Source: Phytoseiulus persimilis
Taxonomy: Eukaryota; Arthropoda; Arachnida; Mesostigmata; Phytoseiidae
DNA length: 64,000 nucleotides
Assembly (NCBI GenBank): GCA_037576195.1
Contig: CM075104.1
Coordinates: 22,708,211-22,772,210, forward strand
Reading direction: 5' to 3'
The translations under genes were made by a program, and so were the position numbers. The notes beneath the pieces are model-generated. The model was not told the DNA's origin, did not search any database, and worked only from the letters and a program-made list of their open reading frames with translations. Of the stretch, positions 1 to 12,100 are shown one piece after another (the stretch's first letter is position 1; every line of letters starts with the position of its first letter).

Positions 1-2282
1 ATTAAGGCGATTGCCTTATTTGTATTCCGCCGACGCGAACACCAACATCCGTTCTGACAAAACAGCCAAGAGGGAATCCAGCCGGATATTGGTCGAATAT
101 GTTCCACTTGGAAGCGACGCCCCCGGCAGCCGCATTCCCGTCCACCCGCTGCGGAACAAGCGAACACTGGAGCAGAGACTCGTCGCGGAGAGGAGAGTAT
201 CAGTCATACAGAAAACCCTCGGTTTTTTCGGACGGAGGAATCCGCAGTCATTCGCTCTCTGATGAACATTTTCGGCTCTCGCTCCGGTGAGCTCAGGAGT
301 TATTCTCAGCGGAGGAGCTTCCTCAACCCCAGGAAGAGCGCTCCCGTGGCTCGCGTCGTTCCACGACATCGAGGGGAGAGGGATTCAAAGGAGGAAAACA
401 TTCGACGTCGAAGACAGCGCAGATGATTCCACAGCCACGTCGAGGTTCTGGGCTCGCAATGACGGTCGTGTCTGTCTGCCTATCTCGATCCCCCCCCCCC
501 CCTCCCTCTTTGTGTTGGCAAGAAAAGACTCCAGTATCCTTTGATGAGACGTTACTTCCGTCACCACTGCTTGTTCGTTCATTTATGGGAGGGCGAGGAG
601 GGATTGGACCGAGGGGCAGCCCGCCAGAGAGCCGGGACGATCTCGGTGGTGGCGGCGGCGACGACTGGGGATCTTTGATGATATCTTCAAATACTACCAA
701 TGAGGGGTGCAGCTCCAACGGCCGGTTTTTCAGCAGGAACCGCATTCTTCCACAGAACCATCAGTCGAGGCGATATAAATAACGCGATTTCCTCTTTCCC
801 GTTTCCTCTGTCAGCCGAGCTCGTCGAAGGGAGGGATTCGCGAGGAGCCGAGCAAGCTAAAATCGGCCGCAATGGCAAGACTGTTGACAAAAAATACTGA
901 GCTGGGACACTTTGAGACGAATTCTGTCCACGGAGCTTGCGACGGGTGGAGGGAGAGGTATCCGTGAAACGCTGCCAATCGACTTCGAATCTAAGGGTAC
1001 CTATGAGCTCTTTCCGTCAGCCTCTCTTCATGAATTATCAAGTGGACCAGAAGGAAGTACAGACCGTGGCAGGAAGGGGGGGGGGGGAGACTGCGTGGTG
1101 AGAATGTACGGAGCCGACGAACTAACAAATGGACAAAGGCAATAACGCGCTCTGAAAGACGGAACCGAAGAATGCTGTCCCCTTCCGGCTCTCGCCGCGC
1201 CACTCTTGCTCGGCATCGAAAGCACACCACGCAGTCTAAATAACACGACGTCGAGACCGCGGAGATGAAAAATGAGGGATACTGACGTGGCTTGAGTACC
1301 AAAGCTGTTCCTATACTTCGGAAGTGAGCCCTCCGCGTCTCTGTGACCGTTATCAGAGAAGTCCAGGGAGCAAGAAATACTCCGAAAGAGAGACCTAGAC
1401 TTCTCGTTCCACGAGCTGAAAGAACAACCGCGGGAAAATTCCATTGGAATCATACGAGTATAGTGACTTCACCCACGACGAAACCTCAGTGAGGCCCTGC
1501 TGCCGGCGCCGAAGTGGGCACAACTCGCAGTAACGGTGTGCGATGTCCTTCAACGCTGTTCGGAGCAGGGCCGTGATTCTCGCTGTGTAACACTGAGGAT
1601 CAGGGAAGGTGCAATACTCGTAGCCGGGAGGGGAGCAATAAGAACGAATATCGAATGAGTCCCTAGAGAAATAAATCATCGCGTTATATCTTATTTGGCT
1701 ACCGGAGAAAGGGAAGGCAGAGAATCGAGCAAGGAAAGCCTTGAAGACTCGTCAGCCTGCGGAGGGAAATAGCTGGGGAGAAAAATTTCGCACAGCTCCT
1801 TTTTCCTCATGTCCTCAAGTCAGCCCGCCGTTCCCGTTGTCCCAGAGTTTCGATTCTAGGCCCGGGGTTTCGTCGCCACATCGATTTTGAGATCATAATC
1901 AATCCGGACCTCCGACTTCCATCGCGGTCACGCCGGACATTCAACCAAGGTTGCACGACGTATTGGGAAAGGAGAACATGTACGAGGCGAGATTATTTGA
2001 AAGAATCAATATGTGACGATGGGAAGGTTATGATGAAGTTGACGAAGAATATCGCAGCATTTCATTTCAGCTCAAGCTGCGTGTCGAAAGCGGATGCCAG
2101 CCATGTCATAAACGCGCGACATTTTGCACAAGTAGCCGACGGAGGCCATTCGGATAAACCCTACAACGACGGAAGCGGTCGCAGCAGACGGTGCGAGCCA
2201 ACCAAGCCAGTCAGAAGGCTCCCTGAGAGAAGAGGCTGCAGCCAAGCACGAGGGATATTTGTCGTTTTATGACCTCGACACT

Positions 2283-2356
2283 TACACACGCAAACGCACG
2301 CCGGCCCCCTACACCACACACACACGAACCTACACACACACGCACACCCACACAGT
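2283..2356. repeat. Imperfect (CA)n microsatellite
   Basis: ACACAC tracts interrupted by short CG-containing variants and CCGGCCCCCT fill most of this interval. It lies about 100 bp before an alternating purine-pyrimidine tract. No coding role is seen. Confidence 0.8.
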
Positions 2357-2453
2357 TTAGCACGGGCCTGCAACGTGCAACGAGTCGACTTCTTGACGAT
2401 GCCGATGGCACATCGCATTACCCACTGTCATGGGGCGCTAACAGAGGGAACGA

Positions 2454-2487
2454 ACGCACGCACGTACGTATGTGCGTATATGTACGT
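2454..2487. repeat. 34-bp strictly alternating purine-pyrimidine tract
   Basis: The interval runs ACGCACGCACGTACGTATGT and continues in the same strict purine/pyrimidine alternation to 2,487, where TC breaks it. Such CG/CA/TA alternation is the classic sequence type able to adopt left-handed Z-DNA. That ability is known of the sequence class; whether it forms here is not shown. Confidence 0.75.
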
Positions 2488-5400
2488 CTGTGCGTACGCA
2501 AGGGTGCTCACAGACGGACAGATATGCGGCCAGACCCAGGCGGTAGTGGACGTTATGGCACTCGTTTGCTTGGCATTTAGATAATAAGAGCTCCATTCGT
2601 CTGCGTGCGGGCTGTGCGATCTCGGGTGCGAACAGCATTGTTTTGCAGCGAACCCCGCTTGCATCAAACGTTCGTTTGCGTGGAATACACTGAGCAAGCG
2701 GAGAAGCTGTCGTTGAGTGACACAAATCAGGAGCACTGTCGTTTCCATCCCGAAAGTAAGCGAATCCCACGCGGAGATTCCGAGCTCGCTCGGAAATCAG
2801 CCCGGATGAACCATCAAACCTCCGATAGCCGAGGCCTTCAAAGTGTATGACTCCGAGCTGTTCGTTGAGGCTCACCTTCTACCACCCGGGACCCAAAATG
2901 GAATTGAAGAAAACAAATCCTTTCCCCTTGAGGACGGCCAAGATTCTCGGCAAGAGGTAGGAAACTCACACTTGGCGGAATGTGTGGGCCGTGAGTTTAT
3001 GTTAATGATGAGCAGCTCGAGTTCAGGGGGGTGGATCTTCACACTTCAGGAATTCAATCAGTGATTCCTCAATCTCCTCACAAGGTTCAAGACTCCATCA
3101 CAGTTTCGATTCGGGCTGTAAGGTTCTGAACAGGGGAGCTGTATTATCAAGCTCCCATCTAGAGCGACCTCCCGCCTAGCTCGCTTTTTTGGGGGGCAGT
3201 GACTCGGAGCTTCTCCATTTCGTGAACGAGCGGTTTTCCATCGCCTCATCGTGACTGGAGACAGGGGGGGAGCCCTCTCCGAGCCGAAAATCTAGAGGGT
3301 GATTTTTATGCTGTTTATTCTATATTATATCCTCAGAGCTCACGGCGCTGCTTCCCCTGTGGTTACGAGTCGCGACATAGCTCTCGAAATATTCACGCGA
3401 ATTCCTCATAGTGAACGACCTGACTTGTCCCTCGTTGTTTGGAATACATACGCTGTCATATGGGAAATTTCATGGCCGCACAGTCCACGGACAGTACTAG
3501 ACCTCTGGAAGCGTTGCGGCCGCGTGGTCATTTGGACCGCGTGGCTTCAGACCATGGATTCGAATAATGAATCATCAGCAGTCCTCCAAACCAGGAGTGT
3601 CATGCTGAGCGCAGCACATTGGCGGAACGCTGCTACGAATTCGTCCTGCGTGCTCTATCTCGTTCCGCTTGGTTTAACATGCTGCGCAGAATAAAATCAA
3701 TCGCTCAGGAAGCATTCGGACACCGAGCCTCAAATATAATCGCTGATCGGCTGATCTAATTCAATGCTCCGTAGATGGGGCACGGGCTCCAGGCGGCGGG
3801 AAACCAGAGCCCGGGCGGTTTTTGGGACGGGTGGCAGTCGGAGTACATGGGCCTTTTCCTGAAAAGCGACGCCGGCATCGGCCGGCTCTGAAAGGAGGAA
3901 ACGTATCCACACCAACAACAGCAGAACGCCCCTTGGCTCTGTAGATATATTCGAGATCGGGCTTGGTTACCGGATGAGACGGATGCTTTCCTCCCTCGCC
4001 GGCTATCTGACTGTCTCTTTTGACGGTACGTTTTTGCCACTCCCTGATCCCGGTGTGTCCCCGGTCTGAGAGCGTCGCAAGATAATACACGATGTGTAGG
4101 CTGCCTATGCTGGCTGCCCGGGCGGCTCATCTGTGCTGCCAAAAATGGAACAAATGGGACCAGGGTTGGGTCGTGGCAGAGCGAAGGGAGAACGGACGCG
4201 GAAGCATCCGTAGCTGGGGGAGTGTGGTGTTGGCTCCAATGGAACGACCGAGAGGAATTACAACAATCGTACATGTCTGCTAGGTATTCCGCTCGCTCTG
4301 TCTGAGTGCTGTTGCCGTTGTGCCGTTCTGCTGGAGCTGAGAGGCCAACGACGCCTAGTTTCCTGAATCCGGGGCCCGCGAAGATCTTTCCCTGAAAACA
4401 CTGAAATTCAGACACGCAGGCCTCGTGCTGCGTCGAAACGATGGAGAACAAACGCGATATGCGAAAAAGGAAGTTAAACTCTTGTCGAGCACGCGGAGTC
4501 AGACACGAGGATCTTCATCGAGCAGAAGATGCAACTCCGATTACATGAGGACGGAGAATGTTGCTCCACGTCGACTTCTTCCTCTTCGCTCACTTGTTTC
4601 ACCCCGGCGACAGGAGGAGCGCTGCTTCCGTTACAGCTAGGGCGTGTGTTGATTTCTAGACTCGATATTGCTGGATTTTTTGGCGAGCTCAGAGCCTGAT
4701 TAGCGGATTATTATTTGTCGAAAAAAGCAGGTTGCCACTAGAGATTCCTTCTAATTGACCGACGGACAGGGAATATCGGAGCACTTTGATGCCTTGCGCA
4801 AACGATTCAGCGCCGCCACCGTCGATCTGGGGTCGCCGTGAGCAGGTTAAATGGGAGTACGTGGGCAAGAAGGAAACATCCATGAACGGTCCGATAGATG
4901 AATGAATCATCCCTCGAATAATGGAGCGAGAACCCTCCGCCTTCTCCTGTGCTTCCCCGATGCTGGCCCCGGGCGGCGAAGATGTCTCCGCGTGGCAACG
5001 TATTGGGCAAGTAGCCGTCAGATCAGACTAGGAGCAGCGAATGTAGGCTGGGTGAAGATGGGCAGGGCAGGATGTGGTGGGGTGGCGTCGCGTCGCCTCC
5101 TCTATATCATTCATTATTTACCCCCACTCCTTCTGCGATGGTACACCATCTCGGTAGCTTGTGCCACTCCATCTCGTTGCTTTTGTCACTGGCTGGAACG
5201 TTGGTAAGCAGGCGGGCAACGAGGAGAACCGGCTGGCAAGCGGGCCAGCACGGTATATCGAGTATTATTCGAGTGTAATGTCCGAGAAGACGATGGTTGG
5301 ACGACGCTACGGCCAAAGGGGAAAATAATTTCAACTTCGCTGTCGTCAGCTGTACTGCCTTTCCTTGGCTCGGTGCGAGAGGGTTTCTGTTCCGATTGAA

Positions 5401-8400
5401 CGATAATCCATCCAGCAACACGAAATGTGTAGTCTCCGACCCCTACATTGTTGGCGCTCATCCAAAGCATCGAAGCACCTTCAATGGATCTGGAAACTTC
5501 ATTCGATAGAACGAAGCAATGTTGACGCACACCCCCTCGGAGCGAGCCTTTCTTGTGCGGGTCGTGTGACATGGGTTCTCCCGCCGTGGGCTCGGTGAAG
5601 CTTCTCGGTCAACCTCCTGGGATCTTTGAATGATAGATCATTGAAACCGCTATAGCCCGTCCCGATCAAAAATTCGAGAGATCCTCCTCTCATGTGAGAG
5701 ATTCTCTGAATGGATGTTTGGGAGCTATGTGCTTCCGCGGAAGCTGCCACACTTCGAACAGCCACAAGTATGATCTATTCACGTGCGCGTGACGAAATGG
5801 GGGATGAACATTCGACATTCGGAGTCCAAGATAATGAGGCTTTCTGGGGAAATCGCGGAATCTGCATCGATCGGTGGAAATTCAGATCAATGCATTCTGT
5901 CCACGTGCGCCAGAAACGCGCAGAAGACATCGATACGTTCCGATCGTGCTTCCATGAGACCTGATTCAAAGTTTCCGCCAGACTTACCGAGACCGTCCAT
6001 AGCGATCGAAAGTTGGGAAGTCGGTTGGAACAATCGCTGCAGCGCATCGCCGCCGACTCACCGTCGTCGGCATCTTACAAACCTATTTAGCAAAACAAGG
6101 ATGCACACATCATCAGGCTATGATCAGCAGGCGGTAAGCTACCAGACATGCAAGGAAGGTTCGAGCAGTATCAAGCGCAAAAGTAGCGAACCCAGCAATT
6201 TCCTACCTTATCATTAGAAACACAGCTGCACGCGCAATCAACTGTAGGCCGCCGAGGAGATTTTTTTGGGATCGAGTCCATTTGGGATAATTGTGGCCTC
6301 GTTCGCCTGCCTCTGATAGTCTTGCTCGGCTCCCCAATCTCCGTTGGATTACTCTCCTCACACTTCACCCATTCCGGGCTGTCCGAAAAGCAGTGGTCCG
6401 GTTGCTGCGGTTCTCCCCATTTTTCTTCCCCCAAAAAAAAAAACGAGTTCTCGAGACTCGCAATCGCCGTCGTCGTTGCCCTCGCTGCCACGGTTGCTTA
6501 TCCTCAGAGATGAGTTTGAGCACCTAAAGAGTGGGTAGGCTCCACCCATGTTCTTCTTATTCGCCTCCTCACCGCCGCTGAGAATCAGAGCTGAGACGGT
6601 TTGGGAATACTATCTCCCACGTTCGAGGCACCGATATCGAACCGATTTCCTTGAATCCCCGGAACGGTCCCCGCTCCGCCGAGATGGAGGTGGAAAGGAG
6701 TTGACTGCGTTGGACACGCGAAGTCCAGATATGGCGGGTCGCCGGTCTCCGACTGGGTCGCTCCGTCGACATCTGGCTTAACAATACCGTCATACGGTCG
6801 AACGTGGGAGTCGGGAGGGAAGCCTTCTTGACTAGCTTCGCCTTCTCCGCTTGGCCGACGGTGTTCCGTTGTCGCTTCCGAGAAGCAATAAATGTCTTAG
6901 GGGGCGCTCCTATGGACAGGAACGGGGCCGACTTGCCTTCTCTGATCGGAGGAGATCAGGCGTTAAATCGAGACTAAGAGACGAGGATCAGGCGGCGATG
7001 TGGTAGCGAGTGCGGCGGCGTCCGCGGGCGGTAGTGACACCGATTCTATCGTCGACGGCAACGAGTTCTCAACCAGGAAGTAGGTGTTGCCACACGAACT
7101 GGAAAGTTTTTCCAATCACGATCGCACGGATGAGGGCGCAGCACCCAAACCGGGGGACAGGAGGACTCCGCGTACAGGGGAGCCGCTCCGCGATCCCGGT
7201 CCAGCGATGAGTTCGGCTGCCGTTGACCGAATCAGCTCGGCCGGAAGCTTGAAAGACGACCGTCAGAGATAAAAATGAGAGCAAAAAAATGTCTGAGGGA
7301 CTAATGATACGGAAATCGAGGTCACTGTATGATCATACAACACTTAGTCACTCGGTGAGTGACTTCTGGCCCTGTGGTTACATCTATTATTATCGATGCC
7401 GCGTTCTCGTCTGAGAGAGAGAAGTTTCATGAACGGAAGAAACGAACTAGTGCGAATGTGACCGAAGCTTTTATCACGACCGAGACAGACCGAGCAGGAA
7501 GCGGCTTTGGGGGGACACGGAGGCTGCGAGCAAACAGCGAAAAGGAGCCGGAGGAGCGCCGCCAGGAGTGCGGCTGGAGGACGCTGGGACGAAAAGGAGC
7601 AACAGTGGAGCGTAGCGATTTGTCTTCTTCTGCGTCACAATTACGAAGCTGCCCGTTCCTCCTCGTTGCTGGCCGTCGACGGCTCGGCCGGGCCACCCGG
7701 TGTCTTCCGATAGGAGGAAGCGTGACGCAAGGCCACTTCTCCGCGATTCGCGCTGGAGAGTTTGCCAGCAGAAAAACAAGCTCGACCGTAAGCTTTCCGT
7801 GCGAGCCCGGAAGGGGCAGTGTAACGTTCTCCGAAGAACTTCTGCACGTCGTGCCCAAAGTAGCAATTTGCCGACAACGACTGGTTCCTGCAACGGCTTG
7901 AGTTCGGTGCAAATTCAGCGTCGAAATCTGTTCCTCGGGAAGAGGACATAGTCGACTCCTTAGACCAGGGATCGTCAAACTGTGTGTCGCGACACCCCAA
8001 GGTGCCGCGGCTGCTATGCAATGTCGGAGAAGTTTAACGACCTCTGCCTTAGATGGATACGAGATTCGACGATCATATCATCACGACTTCGAACGATATA
8101 TCGAACCACATTCCTGAAGATCACACTTTTTTGAGGAAGCTGAGGACAATCACAGGACCGGCAGAAAGCGTCACCGAACTCGAAGACCGCGAAAAGAGGG
8201 TGGCTTGATCGGTTCGCGCTTCAAACCAAACCTACGTGAATCAAACGGTCCTCCGTCCGCCGTGTGTTCAACGTAGCTTCCGTAACATTTCTAACGCATA
8301 AAAATTTTCGTGCTCGTGATTCCGATCCATCTGTCGCGCGTGGATCAACGATCCATCCGGGTTTCGGAATAATCGATTATTCTTATTGAGAGATGCTGCC

Positions 8401-8989
8401 ATTCAGAGATTTCGACAGATACGACGGTTTTGGGCGCCGAACGCACAACGCTCCTCGGCGTCGACGCAGCTGCCTTCACCCAGCGCCGTGCAATCACTTC
8501 GAAGATAGTCTCCGCGAGGGTGATGGAACCGCATTCCTAGCTCTGGATCAGACATTCACGTGGAGAGATTTGAAAAGTGGTCGAACGCGACGACGGTGCC
8601 GGTTCAAGTCGATGACGAAAGACGACGAACGACAGTGTCAGGGAGCAGCTCCCTGAGAGAAATGGCGCAAGCCGCGGCCATATCTCGAGATGTGAATCAG
8701 TGGTACCCCGGACGAAAGTTCCCTCGAGCTGAGACATGATCCGCCCGATATTTTCTCTCGGAGGATTGCATCGTGGATCAATATCTCCAAAAGTTGTCTG
8801 CGTCGCTACTGGTTGAGCAGTCAGCCCGCTCGCGGAACGTGCTCTACAGTATCCGAGTCGAGCCTTCTGTTTCAATGCAGGGGCTGAACGAACAGTGGTT
8901 TTGAAGAAGGGAACCCTGCAAGTCCTCGATCGAAAATCAGAGTTTTTCGCTCCTTTGCTACGATGGTTGGCGTCTCCGATGTGAGCGTA

Positions 8990-9032
8990 TCTCTCTCTCT
9001 CTCTTCCTCGCTCCCTCTTTCCCTCTTCTTAG

Positions 9033-9104
<72 letters not shown>
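8990..9104. repeat. (CT)n microsatellite
   Basis: An impure CT-rich stretch from about 8,990 leads into a pure (TC) run of about 33 units at 9,039-9,104. On the - strand it is a (GA)n tract, a sequence type bound by GAGA-class factors in arthropods. No gene start was identified beside it. Confidence 0.95.
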
Positions 9105-9107
<3 letters not shown>

Positions 9108-12100
9108 CTACTGGAGTTCTTCCGCAATTGCTCCGTGTATCTGAAATTTTCTCAGCCACTCCTTCGAAGCAAAGGTTGGGCTGGGTGCTGGCGGGCTGAG
9201 TTCTGTTGATACACTTCTCGTTCCGTTCGCTTCTTCTCCTTCGCTTTCGTGCTCCCGCACTCGGTCTCTCGTTGTTTCGGTTGGCGGCGTAGAGTGCAAA
9301 TTTCGTGGATCGTTCGTCAAACAACGAAACGCTCCAGCTCAGAAACCCGACTGAGGGGAAAAAAGACGGATCATCGAGTGGGTTCCGACTTTTCCGCCTT
9401 CTTCATTGCGTCGTGAAGTTTTCGTCTTTGTTGCGTGTCTCAACATGCGGCCAGTCGAGCACCTCGCTCGTCCGACAACCGACTCCTGGGCTTTTCAGTT
9501 CCGCGGATCTCGTGAGTTCCAAACGAGCTGAGAATCTCAATTTTCCGCAAGATTCTCGGCGATCATCTCCGGCCTGGCGAAGGAAGCAGGTGCGAGGAGC
9601 TCAAGAATCAAACATCCGTGTTGTCCAGGATTCCGGCTCTTCCAATCCGGGTACCCGGGTCGGGAATATAGCCAAGCTCACGCGAGCTGTTCCCTCTCGG
9701 AGTTGAGTAATGCGGGCGCGGTTGATGATCGGGACAGCCTTGAGCACTCTTGGAAGCTCCGGCGATGATGATGTTGATGGTTTTGCCAGTTGCGGTGTTT
9801 GCGCTCTGGCTTGGTCGCGGCCGCTCGGCTGTCTTCTTATCGGCAAGTTTCCACCGACGGGCCGGATGCATCGCTTGTATACAGGAAATGCATCCAGCTG
9901 CATCGCCGGCCATGGAGGAACCTCCAGACGCGAGCAGCCACGGGAACAATCAGAGGATTCGAGCTCCGGCCTTGAGGTGCGGCCGGATGCGATGCTTTTG
10001 TCATCGGAGGTGACATGGTCGAATCCATAGGATTCGAACCAGACGCTTGCTCGAGCTTTTCTTGATCGCGACGAGGAAAAGCCCGATTCCTCCGAAGCTC
10101 AGGACATTTTCGACGCGACCTGCAAACGCTCCATCGCTGACCCAGTTTGCTCATCACGAGGGTTTCTTCCTCCAACAAACGACAGATTGGTGCTCCAGCG
10201 TGCGTTTGCTCGGTTCGCATTCTTTCCTCGTCGTGTCGAGGAAGGGAACGCACTCGCTGTCGCCGACAACGAATCAAGAATGGCTCACCGAGAGAAAGGC
10301 GTTCGGAAGGCGCTGCTGGGGGAACGGAACAACTCCGCACCGGAACACAGGGGGACAGAACGAGAAGACGAACCCTTTCCGAAGAACGTTTCACTTCTTT
10401 TTGTATTCTCGCTCTCGGCCCGGTCTCTTCCGCGCCGGTCGGGGAACGGATGACGCAGTGTTCCATTGGCTGAGCACCTCGTTTATCGTGCACCTGAACA
10501 CAACGCGCTAACATAAGTCGAACCCCGCTTCCTAATGAACGAACATCGCTTAGCCCGAGTCAGTTAGTCATTCCGCGTTGAATGGTGGCAAACAGAGAAA
10601 TGTCAGCTCCCCGGATCCCGGCGACGAGTTCCACAACAAACCAGATCTGCAACAGCTCGAACGAACAATTTTTTCCGGACTCCAGCGCGGGGAACGACAA
10701 GGGGAATCTGGGGCAAACGTACCGTCCGTGCGAGACCGACCACCAGCGCGAATTATCAAAGAACGTCTCGAGTTCTGAGTCTTCGTTGACATTGAACTGT
10801 TGGAGTTTTTGAAGTGGCAGGTCTCCCGAGACTGATCGTATGTCCTCTGCGGAATGCTTCGGCGCTGTTCTTCTCTTGATCCTGCAGAGGAGAATGGAAA
10901 CGACCGATGTACTCGAGGAGTATCAGCGACCGTACAGCGCATTATCATCATCATCGACAGAGGAAGCAGACAATTTATCGATCTGAAAGTGGATACCGGC
11001 TAATCTATTAGGCGGGCGGGAAAAGTTCCTCGCGGGTTCCTCGGTGTCGTCTCTAAACTCGTAATGAAGAAGGTCGGAGACAGATGTGGAACGGCGAATG
11101 GATCGGGCAAGCCGTAGGATTTACGACTTGCCGGCTGACTGCGAGTAGTGAGACCGCTATTCTGTTCTACGAGAGGTGTCATCTGGCCGTCACTCTATGC
11201 TTTCATTAACCCCATCTCTTTTTTTTTACCCGTTCCTCCCACTCCTTGAGAGTTACAAGGAAAAAACGCGGCGCACTGTTCCCTGCGATCCTGTCGCGAG
11301 TCGTGACGTCGGGCATCAACGTAACGACCGCCTAGTATAACGCGACGTCGTAGGAACTCTCTCCTCGATCCCGGTCGAGATATTCCTCTGCAGAGCTACT
11401 ATGCAAAGGAAAATTGGGCGACTCTCGCGTTCTCCAAGGATCGTTCAGCTGTTTTCGAGAGGCCCCCTGCGTGCCGTGCTTCGACGACAAACCGCCGCCA
11501 ATATCGTCGGTGAGCCACGCGAATCGTTTTGCTCAGCAGGAACCGCTGAGAGACTCTTGAGCCCCGATCATTTCGGATGTTTTATTTGAAAATCTCGTTG
11601 GGTCGAATGCTGCGGCACTCTCAAGTCCTCTGTGGTGAGCGATCTCAGCTGGAAAGCTGGAAAAAAAGTCTGTGGGTCAGCCTGGGAACAACCGCTCGAC
11701 GGACCTGCTGCTCACGGAAGCTGCTGTACTGATTGCGTTCGTTATCGCCATCAGCACGCGTAATCAATTATCGATTTTTATCCAACTTGCCAGCTTGGGG
11801 AACGCTCGGCGAGCGATCAGCCGTGCGGCCGGTCGAGCAACTGCTTTCCCGGCGGGGAAAACACCGAAAAGAATGAGCCAGCCGGCTATCACACGAGGCA
11901 ACAAACCAACTAACTAAACAGCCAATTTTCGCGTTCCCTACAACCTCGTGCCGCGTTCTCTCGCTCGTTCTTGGGGTTCCTTGACTTACTCGCCCGTGTT
12001 GATGTCGGTTTTGTGAATCGCGTGGTTCGTGCGCTGCTCCGCTCGTTCGCGGATGTTCACGGTGTTTTTCCACCGACCGGCGAGACCCCAAGGCGCTATC

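Noticed and set aside
7346-7364. AGTCACTC-GGT-GAGTGACT inverted repeat
   Set aside because: A single short palindrome of the kind expected by chance in 64 kb, with no gene start or second copy nearby.
8963-9199. Open frame encoding Leu-Ser repeats
   Set aside because: It is only the translation of the CT microsatellite.
10027-10045. GGTTCGAATCC on the - strand, matching a tRNA B box
   Set aside because: The flanking bases do not form a T-arm stem, and no acceptor stem or A box is present.
9837-10514. 225-codon - strand open frame
   Set aside because: Arg/Ser/Pro-rich composition, + strand frames open over the same DNA, and no domain or splice context.
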